Shown: piece by piece, positions 46,446 to 57,961 of the stretch
Numbering within the stretch: position 1 is the stretch's first letter
Layout of the letters: each line of letters begins with the position of its first letter
Source of the DNA: Reticulitermes speratus
Lineage: Eukaryota; Arthropoda; Insecta; Blattodea; Rhinotermitidae
Length of the DNA stretch: 64,000 bases
Reading direction: 5' to 3'
Assembly: GCA_021186555.1 (NCBI GenBank)
Contig: JAJKFL010000042.1
Location: 12,206,781-12,270,780, forward strand
Made by a program: the position numbers and the translations under genes
The notes under the pieces: model-generated
What the model was told of the DNA's origin: nothing
Database searches by the model: none
What the model saw: the letters and a program-made list of their open reading frames with translations, nothing else

Positions 46446-47413
46446 CAGAAGAAATAATTTTATTATTTACACAGGCATGCATTTTATCTCAAACAACACT
46501 CAGGCGATAAATATGTGCGTCCTATTTATAATTTTATATATCTTTTAATCCATTAGGCAACTAGGATGTTTTCAACGATAAGTTTTAGGAGTTTTATGCT
46601 AAAAAGATTTCTCTCTCTCTTTCTTCCAAACGTATTTAGCTCCCTTTAACAGAGTCACTCTTCTCACGAAAGTATCTCACTTAAGGAATAATTAAGCATT
46701 CACTACGGGTAAAGCCGTTTTCTCTAAACACTCGTTGAACTGCACGATTGGTTCCCCCACGCCGCACATCGTGTCTGGAATACAGCATAGTAACCAAGCA
46801 CAGATTCTCAACAGGAACTTTTTAAAACTGTACATTTGTATACAATCAACTGACATCGAATTTTAAGTAGATTATAACAAACATTAAAGCTTTAAATGAC
46901 AGAATATATTTCATAAAATGTAAGAAATTCTAGCATGACTGAAGTTACCTTTCCACATTCCTTAATTGTTCATACGTTTAAGTTAAATGCTTAGAATATT
47001 CTTAAGGCACTTTCTGTTTAATTTTAAGGATGCACAGCGGTCTACAAATGATAATTTATTGGTTTATTTCTCTTACATTCTGCAATATCAAGCAATTCCT
47101 GTTATACCAGTTTGACCTGTTTGAATAATTTAATCTTTTCTATTCCAAACTTCTTGCTTATTTAATTTCCTTTAACTTGAATTGATTAGACCATCAGTGC
47201 CTACAGTCAATGCACTTACTTGCCTTATTTTTCATATAATATAAACTGTAACCTCTGAAGTGCTACGAAGATTTCTACGTCACAGAATTAGAATAATGTA
47301 CAGTTAAATATATGGCACTTTATGAATTACAAATACGCAACTAAACATAATTTTTATATGTAGGTCTAAAAAGCAAATTTTCATAATTCTTGCCATTAAT
47401 ATCTCAATCCTAT

Positions 47414-47663
47414 TTTTTTTTCAATGGCTCGACAGCCCCTTGGGGGCCTAGACCGCCTCATTTTTCGAGGTTTCACGAACACACACATTTGAGACAAACC
47501 ACACTCGGTAGGACTCCTCTGGACGATGGACCAGCTCGTCGCAGAGACCTCTACCTGACAACACACAACACTTACAACAGACAGACATCCATTCGAACCC
47601 ACAATCCCAGTAAGCGAGCGACCGCAGACCCACGCCTTAGACCGCGCGGCCACTGGGATCGGC
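47414..47663 (-). mobile_element. tRNA-derived SINE, group C, young copy with 14-bp target-site duplication
   Basis: The minus strand begins GCCGATCCCAGTGGCCGCGC and ends in an A-rich tail (plus-strand T run at 47414-47421). The exact repeat TATCTCAATCCTAT occurs at 47400-47413 and 47664-47677. The B box is partly deleted (TTGTGGGTTCGAATGG). Confidence 0.93.
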
Positions 47664-47779
47664 TATCTCAATCCTATACTAAGACATTTCCACGAGTTTG
47701 TGCGCCTCGAATTTCTTCACTAAAATCAAGAAAGCCTCATAATGGAAGAAATTGGTCACCAATAAGCTAAATATCCAAT

Positions 47780-48010
47780 TCAGGGAAGCAAAATCTTCCT
47801 TGATATCCTGAAAGTCGTTTTGCCAGTCAAAAATTTATCTGCTTTTTTTTTCATAAAACCCAAAAACCTTTTAACGCTTTTACAACAGCTAGCCGCTAAA
47901 CACCACATTGAGTCGCTGTCTCCCTCCTAAGCTTCACACCAGGCTCTTTGTGATCCACTTTAATATTGTCGTCCCTTCTTTGCCGTGGTATACATAGTTC
48001 TGTCCTGCTT
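47780..48010 (-). pseudogene. LINE 3' end (MDWI-type), decayed
   Basis: 'cataaaacccaaaaacc', 'cttttacaacagctagccgc', then 'gtgatccactttaatattg' follow the usual minus-orientation order. Confidence 0.55.
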
Positions 48011-48359
48011 TTAGCTTATTCAGTTTCAATTATGCAGTTCTATAAGTTTCTTCTCTCCCCTAAACTCTACCCAACATATCTTCCATGATGTGATTCCACA
48101 GCCTAGCTTAGTTGACCTCTGACATTTGCTTCCAGGACCTAATGGCATAAACCGCATTTTGCTTGTGACCCAAATAATAAGAGCACATCATATCTGAGCT
48201 TTGTAGCTCAATTAATCTATAATACAGTTTGTACACTTTCTATATGCATGCTTACAACTCTCTAAGCCTTTATGTTCGCTTGGTTATTTTAGAAGTTTAT
48301 GAGTAAATAAAAGGCCCCGGGTTTGACAATTCCGGTTATACATATATATATATATATCT

Positions 48360-50220
48360 TGTGAGAGCTAGAGCCTACAAATTTATTTTTATTGCCCTTC
48401 ACATCATGCAGACTTTAACATTTCCTTGTTTCTTTTGCTGTCCCATAATTTTCCTCAGTCGTTGTCAAGAAATTATTATAGCATACAAGTACTTTTTCAT
48501 CTCAAAACAAAAATGATTCAAAATATTATATACCTGTTCTACACGTAGACAGAATTAAATATTATAAAGTAACATGTCTTCTAATACAAGACGTTTCATA
48601 ATACCACTCTTATACATTTAGGACGAAAATTAATCTGAATTTTACTTCAGTTCGTACCGCTCATTAAACACACGACTCCGTTACAAAACGCTAACAGTTA
48701 ATACTGTATGGAAAAATATTGCTCTTTGTTCTGAGATCCATAAAAACACATAAACTCACTGTGTGGGAAGAACGTAGAAATTTTGATTTTTAAACGTTGT
48801 GGTGTATAAAGTAAACACTTGGTTTTGAAAGTTAATATGGAACGTAAAATATTGTATAATTTCCTATTAGACCGAATCTCAGTTGCCTTAAAAATTATTT
48901 ATTCGTAATAAAATCGTTTATTCCTTAATTGTATAAACATTTAAATAATATTTTAGATTAGTTACTCGGCACATCAATTTTTAATTCACGGTAAATTTGT
49001 GCTTGGCCACAATTTAATATTATGCAAAACGCAATACGTTTTCTGTCGTGTGTACAGAAAGCCGTCATGTCAAAATTAGAGGCTCCGTCCTTCTCATTTC
49101 CGAAATAACGTATGTAGTTTAACACACATTCCCACATCGCCTTTCATAACCACTGCCTCCACTCTCAAGGTACCTTAATGTGACATTGAAAAAAAAAATT
49201 GAATTCCCAATTTCCATCTTTAACTCAAATTAATAGGTTACATTTTTTTACAAAGGTTTCTTTAGAGTTCCTTAAGAATTTTTTATTTTGTATTCACTCT
49301 AGTGATTGGTAAAATATTAGACCACCTTCTTCAAATCTGCCAGTACAATTTACTTTAAGGCTTGTAACCTATGTAACAAATGTATTGGACACAACAAAGC
49401 ATGAAATAAAAATTCACGCTTACTTTGTCTTGTCCACTCGCCTGTGGACACTACCAATTTGTCGGGAAATGAAAAGACAGTTCCTCATACCGCAGAAATT
49501 AAAGTAAGCAGTTTTTGTACAGAGTTTATTTACATGCGGAATCCACTCGCATCTTAACTCGATCAGTAGCAACATGATTCATCCCTGGCAGTTTTACCGC
49601 AGTGGGTACGGTTACAGTGCGTCATCTGAGGTCTGTGATGCAGTACGATATTTATGTTGAGTGTGACAGGTAAATGTTTGCTGTTCATATACATATATAT
49701 AAGTACAGTGCAACATAGAGGCCTTTGTTGTGACGTAAATTGTTAGTGTTATTCGTGAATGGGCAGTCAAATGTAATAAAGATCATTATTTTTATCGTGG
49801 AAACGTAAGCTTATATAAAGAAAGAAATCCTATGAAAATTTCAATGAAACAAACACGTAAACGATCAAAGTAGGACATAATGCTCGGCAAATTATCCACA
49901 CACAGAGAACGGTCAAACATCATCAGAAGAGCAGAATAAACAATTTACAGACAACAACTTACAATGGTTTTAATAATATATTCACCGGGTGTCAAAAAAC
50001 ACTTGGAAGATAAAGGTGATCATTTTCAATACCTACTCTTAACATAACTCAAGTTACATTATGTAAAACAAATTGTTAATATTGATTCTACGATCTTGTT
50101 CCGCTTTCAGCTCGATACACTCTATTATAATTTCACAAAATATCATAGACTATTTTCATGGAACTCTCTGTACAACTTCTATCTAAGTATTTACTCACAA
50201 CAGCCTTCTCGACTGGCTTA
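48360..50220. other. Unassigned intergenic stretch
   Basis: AT-rich; an AT dinucleotide run ends at its left edge (48343-48358). No supportable feature inside. Confidence 0.45.
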
Positions 50221-50224
50221 ACCA

Positions 50225-50410
50225 ATCAAATGCTCTAAATCAAGTGGTGATCAAAGTCTCAAGTGAGGGGAAAAGCAGGGGTGAGGGGGGAAAATTTTAT
50301 GGAGGGTTAAACTTGTTGCCTTGGAAACGATATCCTTGAGTTTTCTAGGGTCGGTCCCTTGCTGTTTCCAAACCACTGCCATTGGTTGAAAGAGGTTGTC
50401 ATAGCAACGC
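50225..50410 (+). promoter_or_regulatory. Candidate RFX-type (X-box) promoter
   Basis: Two X-boxes: GTTGCCTTGGAAAC at 50315-50328 and GTTGTCATAGCAAC at 50395-50408. The second fits the RYYNYYATRRNRAC consensus fully. The first differs at one central base from the classic form. CCAAT-type boxes lie at about 50230 (AACCAATC) and 50380 (CCATTGG). RFX factors bind X-boxes close upstream of ciliary genes in animals. Strand is chosen from the open frame and splice donor to the right; X-boxes themselves are near-palindromic. Confidence 0.55.
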
Positions 50411-50418
50411 CCCTTTAA

Positions 50419-50793
50419 CTGAAGAATTTTTTATTATACCTTGCTCCTTGTTTTCAAAGACTTTTCCTACGATTTTCAGTGTTGCGCGTATCTGTCGCCA
50501 GAGTGCACCAACGTAGCAAACGGTCTGCATTCAACTGTATAGTGAGACCAATTTACGATTATCTTAGGAGGCAAACAAATTTGCAAACAAGAAAGAAAGA
50601 GGAAGAAAACGAAGAGAGAGAAAGACGAATGAAGGAAGTCAGACACTGTAGAAGGGGAGGTAAAGGGGAAGAAATTCATTACGTTTTGGATATATCAACT
50701 GTAACTCGTGAGTTAATTTATAAGCAAATAATTTTTAAAGCGGAAGGAACTTTGCCAGTCGGCATAAATCAGTTTTGTCAAGCGCAAATTTGA
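50419..50793 (+). other. Open frame with splice-donor candidate downstream of the X-box promoter
   Basis: The frame is open from 50419 to a stop at 50793, long for this AT-rich DNA, but the first in-frame ATG is near 50629. Residues include RPIYDYLRRQTNLQTRKKEE and a charged EENEERERRMKEVR stretch. A good donor, GGGAG/GTAAAG, follows at about 50661. It could be a 5'UTR with a short first coding exon. I recognise no protein family and no downstream exon. Confidence 0.3.
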
Positions 50794-51112
50794 CAGTGAA
50801 TATACATGGTTCTTTCTTCATTCCAATCTGTAGATTCTTCTGCTGTTATTGACTTTGAATAATGGAAGAGATTGCAAGAGACAAAATTACATTCTTTTGC
50901 GAAATTATTTTTGTAAACATAACACTCCGTTTTAAGAAACATAAACCTTAATAAATGTCTGTATATTTTATACAAGTATAATATAACTTTAAGTTTTAAA
51001 TTTATTCACAACAGAGAGTATGCTCCACCCGTTGTAGAAGCAAATGTTTGAAAGTTTTAACTGTGAAGCAAGGCCTCCACTTCGATCTACATTTCATTTT
51101 AGGGTATTGTAA

Positions 51113-51163
51113 TTCCTACCTGATGATGGCCGTTACACTCGGCCGAAACATGATGTAGAGGAA
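51113..51163 (+). ncRNA. Hammerhead ribozyme candidate (type I, minimal), intact core
   Basis: CTGATGA at 51120-51126; extra T; stem II GGCC (51128-51131) with GGCC (51141-51144); GAAA at 51145-51148. C51149 pairs with G51155 around ATGAT, and GTA is at 51155-51157. Stem I pairs TTCCT plus C (51113-51117, 51119) with GAGGAA (51158-51163), A51118 bulged. Predicted cleavage lies between 51157 and 51158. All core residues needed for catalysis are present. Flanks differ from the 24563 copy, so this is another subfamily. Confidence 0.75.
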
Positions 51164-51356
51164 AATAAAGTTCACGTGTTTAAGTGTTGTGTTTGTTCTG
51201 ACAATCGAAACAGTCGAAAGTGGGATGTTATTCATGCGACCGATTCTCTTTACGCATAGACTTGTGAAGAATAAAGACTAACAGAGAGGGAAGATGCAAG
51301 AAGTGATAGAAGACTGTGTGTTATTTGAGGTTTTTATAGCGGTGTTGCTGAGGATT

Positions 51357-51455
51357 TCTGTCTTCTAGGTTGTGAGATAATAAAGGCTCACCTTTCTTTC
51401 GAAACGTCTAGTCTCACTCACACTAAGCACAGCGTCACACCCCAGAAGACTCGAA
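51357..51455 (+). repeat. Repeat tail with GAAACGTC and CACAGCGTCACACCCCAGAAGA
   Basis: 'tttcgaaacgtctagtctc', then CAGCGTCACACCCCAGAAGA at about 51434-51453. This tail recurs at 2866-2890, 4820-4846 and 59715-59740 and seems to be the end of a hairpin repeat superfamily. Confidence 0.5.
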
Positions 51456-51619
51456 TCATCAGTAAAAGAGTAGATGAAATGAAGTCGTGGAAAAAGTGAC
51501 AGACTTTATGTAAAGAGAATGGGGAAAAAATATAGGATTGGTGTTTTCATGGTAATGCAATAGCCTTGCTGCAAGGTAGACACTGACTTTTAAACATTAC
51601 GTGGATTAATATCAGGCTC

Positions 51620-51785
51620 GAAATGAGTAAGGTACTGAAAGTCATTAAGGCGACTACTTGTCAGCTGGAAGGTAGTGGTTCCATCCCAGATATTGACTCT
51701 AGTCTATACCAGGCGGCTATCCAAAAGTCTCAGAAACCAAGGCTGCAGGGGGGAGTTACTTTCGGGAATATAGTGGCCGAAAAAT
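51620..51785 (+). mobile_element. SINE-like fragment
   Basis: 'aaggcgactacttgtcagct' then GGTTCCATCCCAGAT resembles a tRNA-like head with a decayed B box. 'ctcagaaaccaaggctgc' and a GGGGGGAGTTACTTTC block follow, a pattern like groups A and B. Confidence 0.4.
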
Positions 51786-52309
51786 GAAGCTGACCTCTCG
51801 TCCCATTACAGATCAGAGAATAATAATGCCTGAATTGTTATCTACAATCCCACACGGACATGTTTATGGCCTTGAGCTTAATTTACCTTTCCCGTGTACT
51901 GAGATTTTTTCCAATATTTCCAATATTATTCTCTTCTGGAATGTGACTCTGTGTAGTCTGGTATGTTGTTATAGGGTTTTAGATTCAGAAGGTAATATCT
52001 TCAAACCTCACACTGAAATTGTTCCCTCCAATCTAAGTTCTGAAGCAATTCCACATCCAGTCCCTCTTCTATATTTCTTTAACTATTTGTGCAGAATAAT
52101 TCAGTCGATATGAAGGTAGATTATAAAGAAGAATAGGATAAACATATTTACTTACGTTCTTTATGGAGGCACAAATTAACAGTCAAAATTCAATTCCATT
52201 TGTTAATATGCAGGTTTAAAAGCGGGGAGCCAATTAGAAAAGTAGGACGACTAGATTAATACACAAATACACAGGTACGACACAATTACACAAATAATAA
52301 TAATAATTA

Positions 52310-52672
52310 CAGTGATACCTCGGCTAACGAAGATAATTCGTTCCGGAATCACATTCGTTAGCCGAAATCTTCGTTAGCCGAAACGTGATTTTCCGTAGGT
52401 TCCTATAGAAAATCTTTTAATTCGTTCTGGATGCTGCCCACTATTTAAAGATAAGTTTTATAAAATAGTAAAAAGCACACATACAGACGGAAAAGATAAG
52501 CTCCTGGAATGGCCCGACCGTTCATGTTTGCTGCTTTATGTTAGCGCGAACATCCACTAAAACATTCGTTAGCCGAATCCATATTCGTTAGCCGAGTCCG
52601 AAAAACAGCGAAAAAAATCTTCGTTAGCCGAAAAATTCGTTAGCAGGGTCACTCGTTAGCCGAGGTATCATT

Positions 52673-52673
<1 letters not shown>
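52310..52673. mobile_element. Tc1/mariner-superfamily MITE with TA duplication
   Basis: The left terminus CAGTGATACCTCGGCTAACG is mirrored by CGTTAGCCGAGGTATCATTG at the right. TA flanks at 52308-52309 and 52674-52675 give the TA target duplication of this superfamily. The motif TTCGTTAGCCGAA is repeated several times near both ends, and 'attcgttccgg' is typical of pogo/Tigger-like ends. At 364 bp it is non-autonomous, with no transposase. Confidence 0.9.

Positions 52674-52706
<33 letters not shown>
52674..52706. repeat. ATT microsatellite
   Basis: About ten perfect att units directly at the MITE's right end. A shorter aat tract lies at its left end. Confidence 0.95.
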
Positions 52707-52707
<1 letters not shown>

Positions 52708-54019
52708 AAAGAATTCTGGTTTTCATATATTGCTTGTGGGTAACAGGCTAGACAGACGTAAATATTTACCTATAAAAATGAAGAAAGGAAAAATCTGTTC
52801 TTGTGTGGAATCTGATGCATCAGAATAAATGTAAAGCACATAGATATGTATTAAGTAACATAAAAATAAAGGAATAAAATTATTTAGGAAAATTTACCTT
52901 CCGTTATCTTCCACTATGTAGAATATATTTTACTACTTCAATTTAATTATTTCCTGTTGGTGATATTTACATTTATCTTTTTCACTATCACATATATATG
53001 AGCGATTTGGCATTTTATATTCTACAATAGGCCCTAAAATTTACTGCTTATCAATAGGTTTGTTATCATATCTGTCTCATTAACTGTAAATAATATCGAT
53101 CTTAAAAACTCCATAAAATCTGGGGCTCTCAAAATGTTAAATTGATATCTTATAGAATACGATGCCTCTTATTTTGAGACACGGGTAATTACCGAACTAG
53201 AGAGCAAGACAGAACTCTTTTCCAAGCCATGCCTCTACAGATGATACAAAATTATTTATTTCCAGGATATAAGATTTTTTTAAAAAAGAATTTAATTAAC
53301 AGATGCAGACCGCAAGTCTTGACATATTTCTTGAGTAACATGGTGTTGTGTCGGCATCTTTTGTGACGTCACGGTTCGTAATAGGCTTACTGCGATACAG
53401 GCATACTTTTCTTCAAACTGGAATGAACCACTAACGACTAAGGGAGACCAGAATTTTTCCACTTTTAAATCGCCTTCACACCATACAGAACGCCCACTAA
53501 AATATGTCCATCAGTCTCTCGGGACATAAAAGGATTGAGAAAGGTATAAAGGGATATTTTGCAATTAGATTCTGTCGATAAATTGTATTAAATTATAGAA
53601 ATACTTTTAATGTTTATTCAAATGTGATTGAAATAGGGTACGCTTTACGTAAAGACGCAGAAATTCGTGTGTTTCTCTGTGTATAAAGAGCATTATTTGT
53701 TAAATATTCACTGGAGCGAAAAAAAAATATTCTTGCAAATTTGCAGAAAATAAAACCAGACATACCTTTATATTCCGTACACTTTTTCCATAGACCTTGA
53801 AGTTTTAGAAGTAAGACATAACGTAACAGGCCTCCCAACTTCGAATTTTTCAGTAGTTATTAATAACCAATATTTGTCTTCCGAACGAAAGCGAATGTTA
53901 CGGATAACTCTTATTGTCGATGCTTATTAAATGTATATTTTCCACATAAATTTGTATGGTTACTTGTACTATATAAACTAACCAAATAAGTATCGCTATG
54001 GAACTTAGTCTCTTCTTAA

Positions 54020-54560
54020 AACGCTAATATATTTCAGCTACTAAGAAATTCCTGCATTTTGTTCAACCAACACATTTACTAACGTGTCAACTAGAGAGAG
54101 CCATTTTCCCTATTCTGAACTACATTAAACCAGCCCATATTCCTTCATTATTTTTTTTTTCAATGGCTCAACAGCCCTATATGGGCCTAGGCCGCCTCAT
54201 TGTTCGAGGCTTCACGATCACACTTTAGACACACCACACTCGGTAGGACTCCTCTGGACTAGGGACCAGCCCGTCGCAGAGACCGCTACCTGACAACACA
54301 CAACACTCATAGGAGACAGACATCCATGCCCCCGGCGGGATTCGAACCCACAATCTCAGTAAGCGAGCGGCCGGAGAACCACGCCTTAGACCGCGCGGCC
54401 ACTGGGATCGGCATCCCTCCATTCCACTTCTGTAAAATTAATTTCAATATTATTCTCCCTTCTGCTCTTGATTCTTCCGCGCGCCCTCTGTCCATAAGTA
54501 TTTTCCAACAAAACCTTGTATACATTTTTCGTTTCTCCACATTCGAGCCAGGTATAAAAA
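54020..54560 (-). pseudogene. LINE 3' end (MDWI-type) split by a SINE
   Basis: Left part: 'cagctactaagaaattcctg', 'acacatttactaacgtg', 'ctgaactacattaaaccagc'. Right part: 'ccattccacttctg', 'aatattattctcccttctg', 'ttccaacaaaaccttgtata' and 'tttctccacattcgagcca'. Together they make a minus-orientation LINE tail interrupted at 54151-54412. The LINE inserted first. Confidence 0.75.
54151..54412 (-). mobile_element. tRNA-derived SINE, group C, nested in a LINE piece
   Basis: The minus strand starts GCCGATCCCAGTGGCCGCGC. The B box is GTGGGTTCGAATCCCGC, followed by GGGGGCATGGATGTCTGTC. It ends with an A-rich tail (plus T10 at 54151-54160). ATTCCTTCATTA and ATCCCTCCATTC flank it as a weak, diverged duplication. 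Confidence 0.92.
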
Positions 54561-54911
54561 CATATCTATTTAAAATATGGTGCATAATTAAATATGAAAA
54601 TTAAGCACTCAATTTAAGCTTATAATCCAAAAATACGATTTAGGTGCAGTGTGTAATAAAATTATTACTAATGTACTGGCCCTCTTTGTTCTTTAAGATA
54701 ACTCTTCCCAAAGGAATTAGAATAAATAGATTATTACATAGGCTTAAGTAAGTCTAAATCAGTAATGTATATGTTTAGAATTACTTAAATTATGCGTTGT
54801 TTAGCTCAAGGATCAATCTGCTGCACTAATTACAATAATTCGTCACTAAATTCCATTTTGAACTATTCCTCTGTGGAAAAGTAATTAGGCGCAAAGGAAG
54901 AAAAGTTGGTG

Positions 54912-55334
54912 CTGGTTATATTCTTCAAGGTTTTTAATGCTACAAATATTACTTTTGAAGAAACTTGGTTATATTCTTCAAGGTTTTTAACGCTACAAAT
55001 ATTACTTTTGAAGAAACTTGGTTATATTCTTCAAGGTTTTTAACGCTACAAATATTACTTTTGAAGAAACTTGGTTATATTCTTCAAGGTTTTTAATGCT
55101 ACAAATATTACTTTTGAAGAAACTTGGTTATATTCTTCAAGGTTTTTAATGCCACAAATATTACTTTTGAAGAAACTTGGTTTTATTCTTCAAGGTTTTT
55201 AACGCTACAAATATTGCTTTTGAAGAAACTTGGTTATATTCTTCAAGGTTTTTAATGCCACAAATATTACTTTTAAAGAAACTTGGTTATATTCTTCAAG
55301 GTTTTTAATGCTACAAATATTACTTTTGAAGAAA
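54912..55334. repeat. Eight tandem copies of a 53-bp unit
   Basis: Units start at 54912 (52 bp), then 54964, 55017, 55070, 55123, 55176, 55229 and 55282. Differences are few (atgct/acgct/atgcc and single substitutions in units 6 and 7). Each unit contains TTCTTCAA and TTGAAGAA, which are complementary, so every unit can form a hairpin. Confidence 0.97.
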
Positions 55335-55339
55335 CTTAA

Positions 55340-56590
55340 AGCGCTTCTTGTGTAATTCCCCTTGTAGTTATACGTTTATGGATACAGTAAAAGAATATAT
55401 ATTTTACTTCATATAAGCTTAGTGCTCTACACAACTGCAAAAGTTTCAATCCTCCGCGTTTCAAAATCTGTCGAATACTTTTTAACATTGCGTTTTTTTG
55501 CATTGCGAATCGTAATAAATATCACTACTGGTGCTATGTTACACTCAATGGGCAGTTCGTAAACTTTTTTTTACTGAACGCCTTATACTACGTCGTCAGC
55601 AATATATTTCACCTCACTCTTGAAAAACGTATTCAGTACCATAAATATAGAGCAGTTTTTTTTATTGGTTAGTGACCTAACGGCCTATGTGAATAACTTA
55701 AGCCTTTGCTTGACGAGCGGTGCCAATACATGTCGGAAGGTTTATTGTTGATTTTTTTTTTTTTAATGTTACATAAAACGAAATATTTAGAAGTTGCCTA
55801 AGTTAGTTCCAAAGACATCTGTTACAGATCAACACAAAATCTAACAATATCTTCAATATTAAACGTTCGAAACCTGTAACAAGGGATTTAACATCGGAAG
55901 TTTCTAGGTTGACCTGTCACTTGTCCGCCTGACTGCATGCAAAATGCTCTAAAAGTGACATCATTATTGCGAATCATTTTCGTTTATTTTTTTCACGTGA
56001 CTGTAGAATATGTGTTTGTTTTAAAGGTTTGAAGAATTTAGAAGAGGTAGTTATATCGAAAAAAAAGGCGACGGATATGAAAATTGCCCGAATAACTTAC
56101 TTAAAATTATAAACATAATGTATCCATATTGATTATATTGCTTCCCGTAGAAATTGCGATTAAATAGGTTTACACAGAGCTTGTTTAAATTAAAGTTCTG
56201 TGGATAATGTATGTCGTTATGGAGATTGCGTAAGAGGAGGTAGGAGAAAATTTCAAATCGAGAAACTTCATAATTTGATTTTCTATGAAATAATCTAATG
56301 TATTTTATCATTCGAAAGATTAAGAATTATTTGGAACAGCGATTTATGGTGTATGATACAGTTTAGACAGGCACAAAAAATGTAGTTGGAAAAATCTTAC
56401 AAGGAAGGACCACTTGGAAGAAAATTTGAGGATAATATTGAAAAACGTCTTATAGCAAGGGTATATGAAGGTGTTGACTCTTTCACTAGTAGACTTGTGT
56501 ACTGAATTTTAAGCTTTGTGGCGTTGAGTAAGAAGCGTTTATTGAAATTACCAACAGCATTTCTACATATAAGTTTTAAAACTTTCGCGG
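55340..56590. other. Unassigned intergenic stretch
   Basis: AT-rich with T-runs. No recognised gene or mobile element. Confidence 0.45.
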
Positions 56591-56600
56591 CGACATGATC

Positions 56601-56747
56601 CAATATAGTTTTCTCGGGCGCACAGCCGCGTCAATTCGTTTAAATGCAACGTTTCGGGGACTAGCCTGAGGATGGAGACGGAGCTAGTCCCCGAAACGTT
56701 GCATTAAAACGAATTGACGCGGCTGTGCCCCCGAGAAGACTATATTG
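56601..56747. mobile_element. Near-perfect 65-bp-arm inverted repeat
   Basis: Arms 56601-56665 and 56683-56747 run from CAATATAG to GGGGACTAGC and back, with a 17-nt loop. The loop and right arm carry CTGAGGA, TGGAG and CCCCGAAACGTTGC, a relative of the hammerhead-like string, although the full fold is not supported. GC content is higher than the surroundings. Confidence 0.8.
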
Positions 56748-56999
56748 AGCATTTCTGCACTTTATAAACGTCCATGCACCAGTCATGGGGATTTGGATAT
56801 TTAATTCGCGTTGTCATCTATGTCATTGAAGCTAATACGTGCTGGACTACGGGAAAGATACTCGTAAGAACTGTGTGAATGTTTTAGTAATACCAGTCAA
56901 GTAGGTAAGATTGGTAGTGCCATAATCAAATAAAAATATGAAATGAAAACAAGACAAAATACGCAAAGACTGAAGCAGCAATGGTGATTTATTTTAAAA

Positions 57000-57921
57000 T
57001 TATATAGTTACTGTTGAATTGAAAGATGACTCTTCAGAGTCAAATACCTCTTATGACGAAAGTTAAAATTCCATTTCGCAAAAAGTCATTAAATGATTGT
57101 CGAGTTGTTGCGTACGGAGGGCAAAAGCGAATTTTGTACTCGTTTTGCAAGGCTGCGGACGCTCATAAAAGGGACATTAAAACGTTTTAACATTACTAAT
57201 TTATCGCTTGTTACGTTCAAGTGTGTAATTTACTGCAAAATAAATAGGCCCTAATTTTTTGACACTGAGAGGAGAATTTAATTCTGAGTTATTTCCAATT
57301 AGCCTACCAAAAATCTGGAGCAATGGTCTCAACTAAATAAACGTTGTGCATCCTAAATTATATCCTCAGAAACACAAAGGACAATGTCTAATATAAATTT
57401 TGGGTAATTAATAAAGAATTGTCACAAAGCTATGTAGATAAGCTGTAATAATGTTTTTTATTTCAATTCTTTACTTATTTACGTGATTACTGAACAGCAC
57501 AGTGGCCAATTACAAAGATAACAAAAGTGAAAGGGAATAATATAATGATGGTAAAATAATAATAATGACAGTTCAGTTTATTTAAATATTTGTTTATTTG
57601 CTTGCTCACTCGGCAGCCTCCTTGCCAGTTAAAAAGGCAGCGTAAGTAAAGGAGGAAACAAGCCAAGAAAATCGAGACAGGAGCAGAATACAAGACAAAA
57701 CCAAAGCAAATTATTTTATTTTATTTATTGATCACCCAGTCTTAAAATAAAGCAATATGAAATGTTGTGTATAATTATAATGAATAGTTAAAAACTCATG
57801 TTTTAATAATAATGACAAATATAAGAGATTTAATAATTGTTATTTTTATTATAATCTTTTATTATTATTATTTCTAGAATAATGGCCAACTAAAAAAGAA
57901 GTAGTAATTCACACACAACAC

Positions 57922-57961
<40 letters not shown>

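Noticed and set aside
47390-47770. 126-codon plus-strand frame
   Set aside because: It is the antisense of a group C SINE with flanking DNA.
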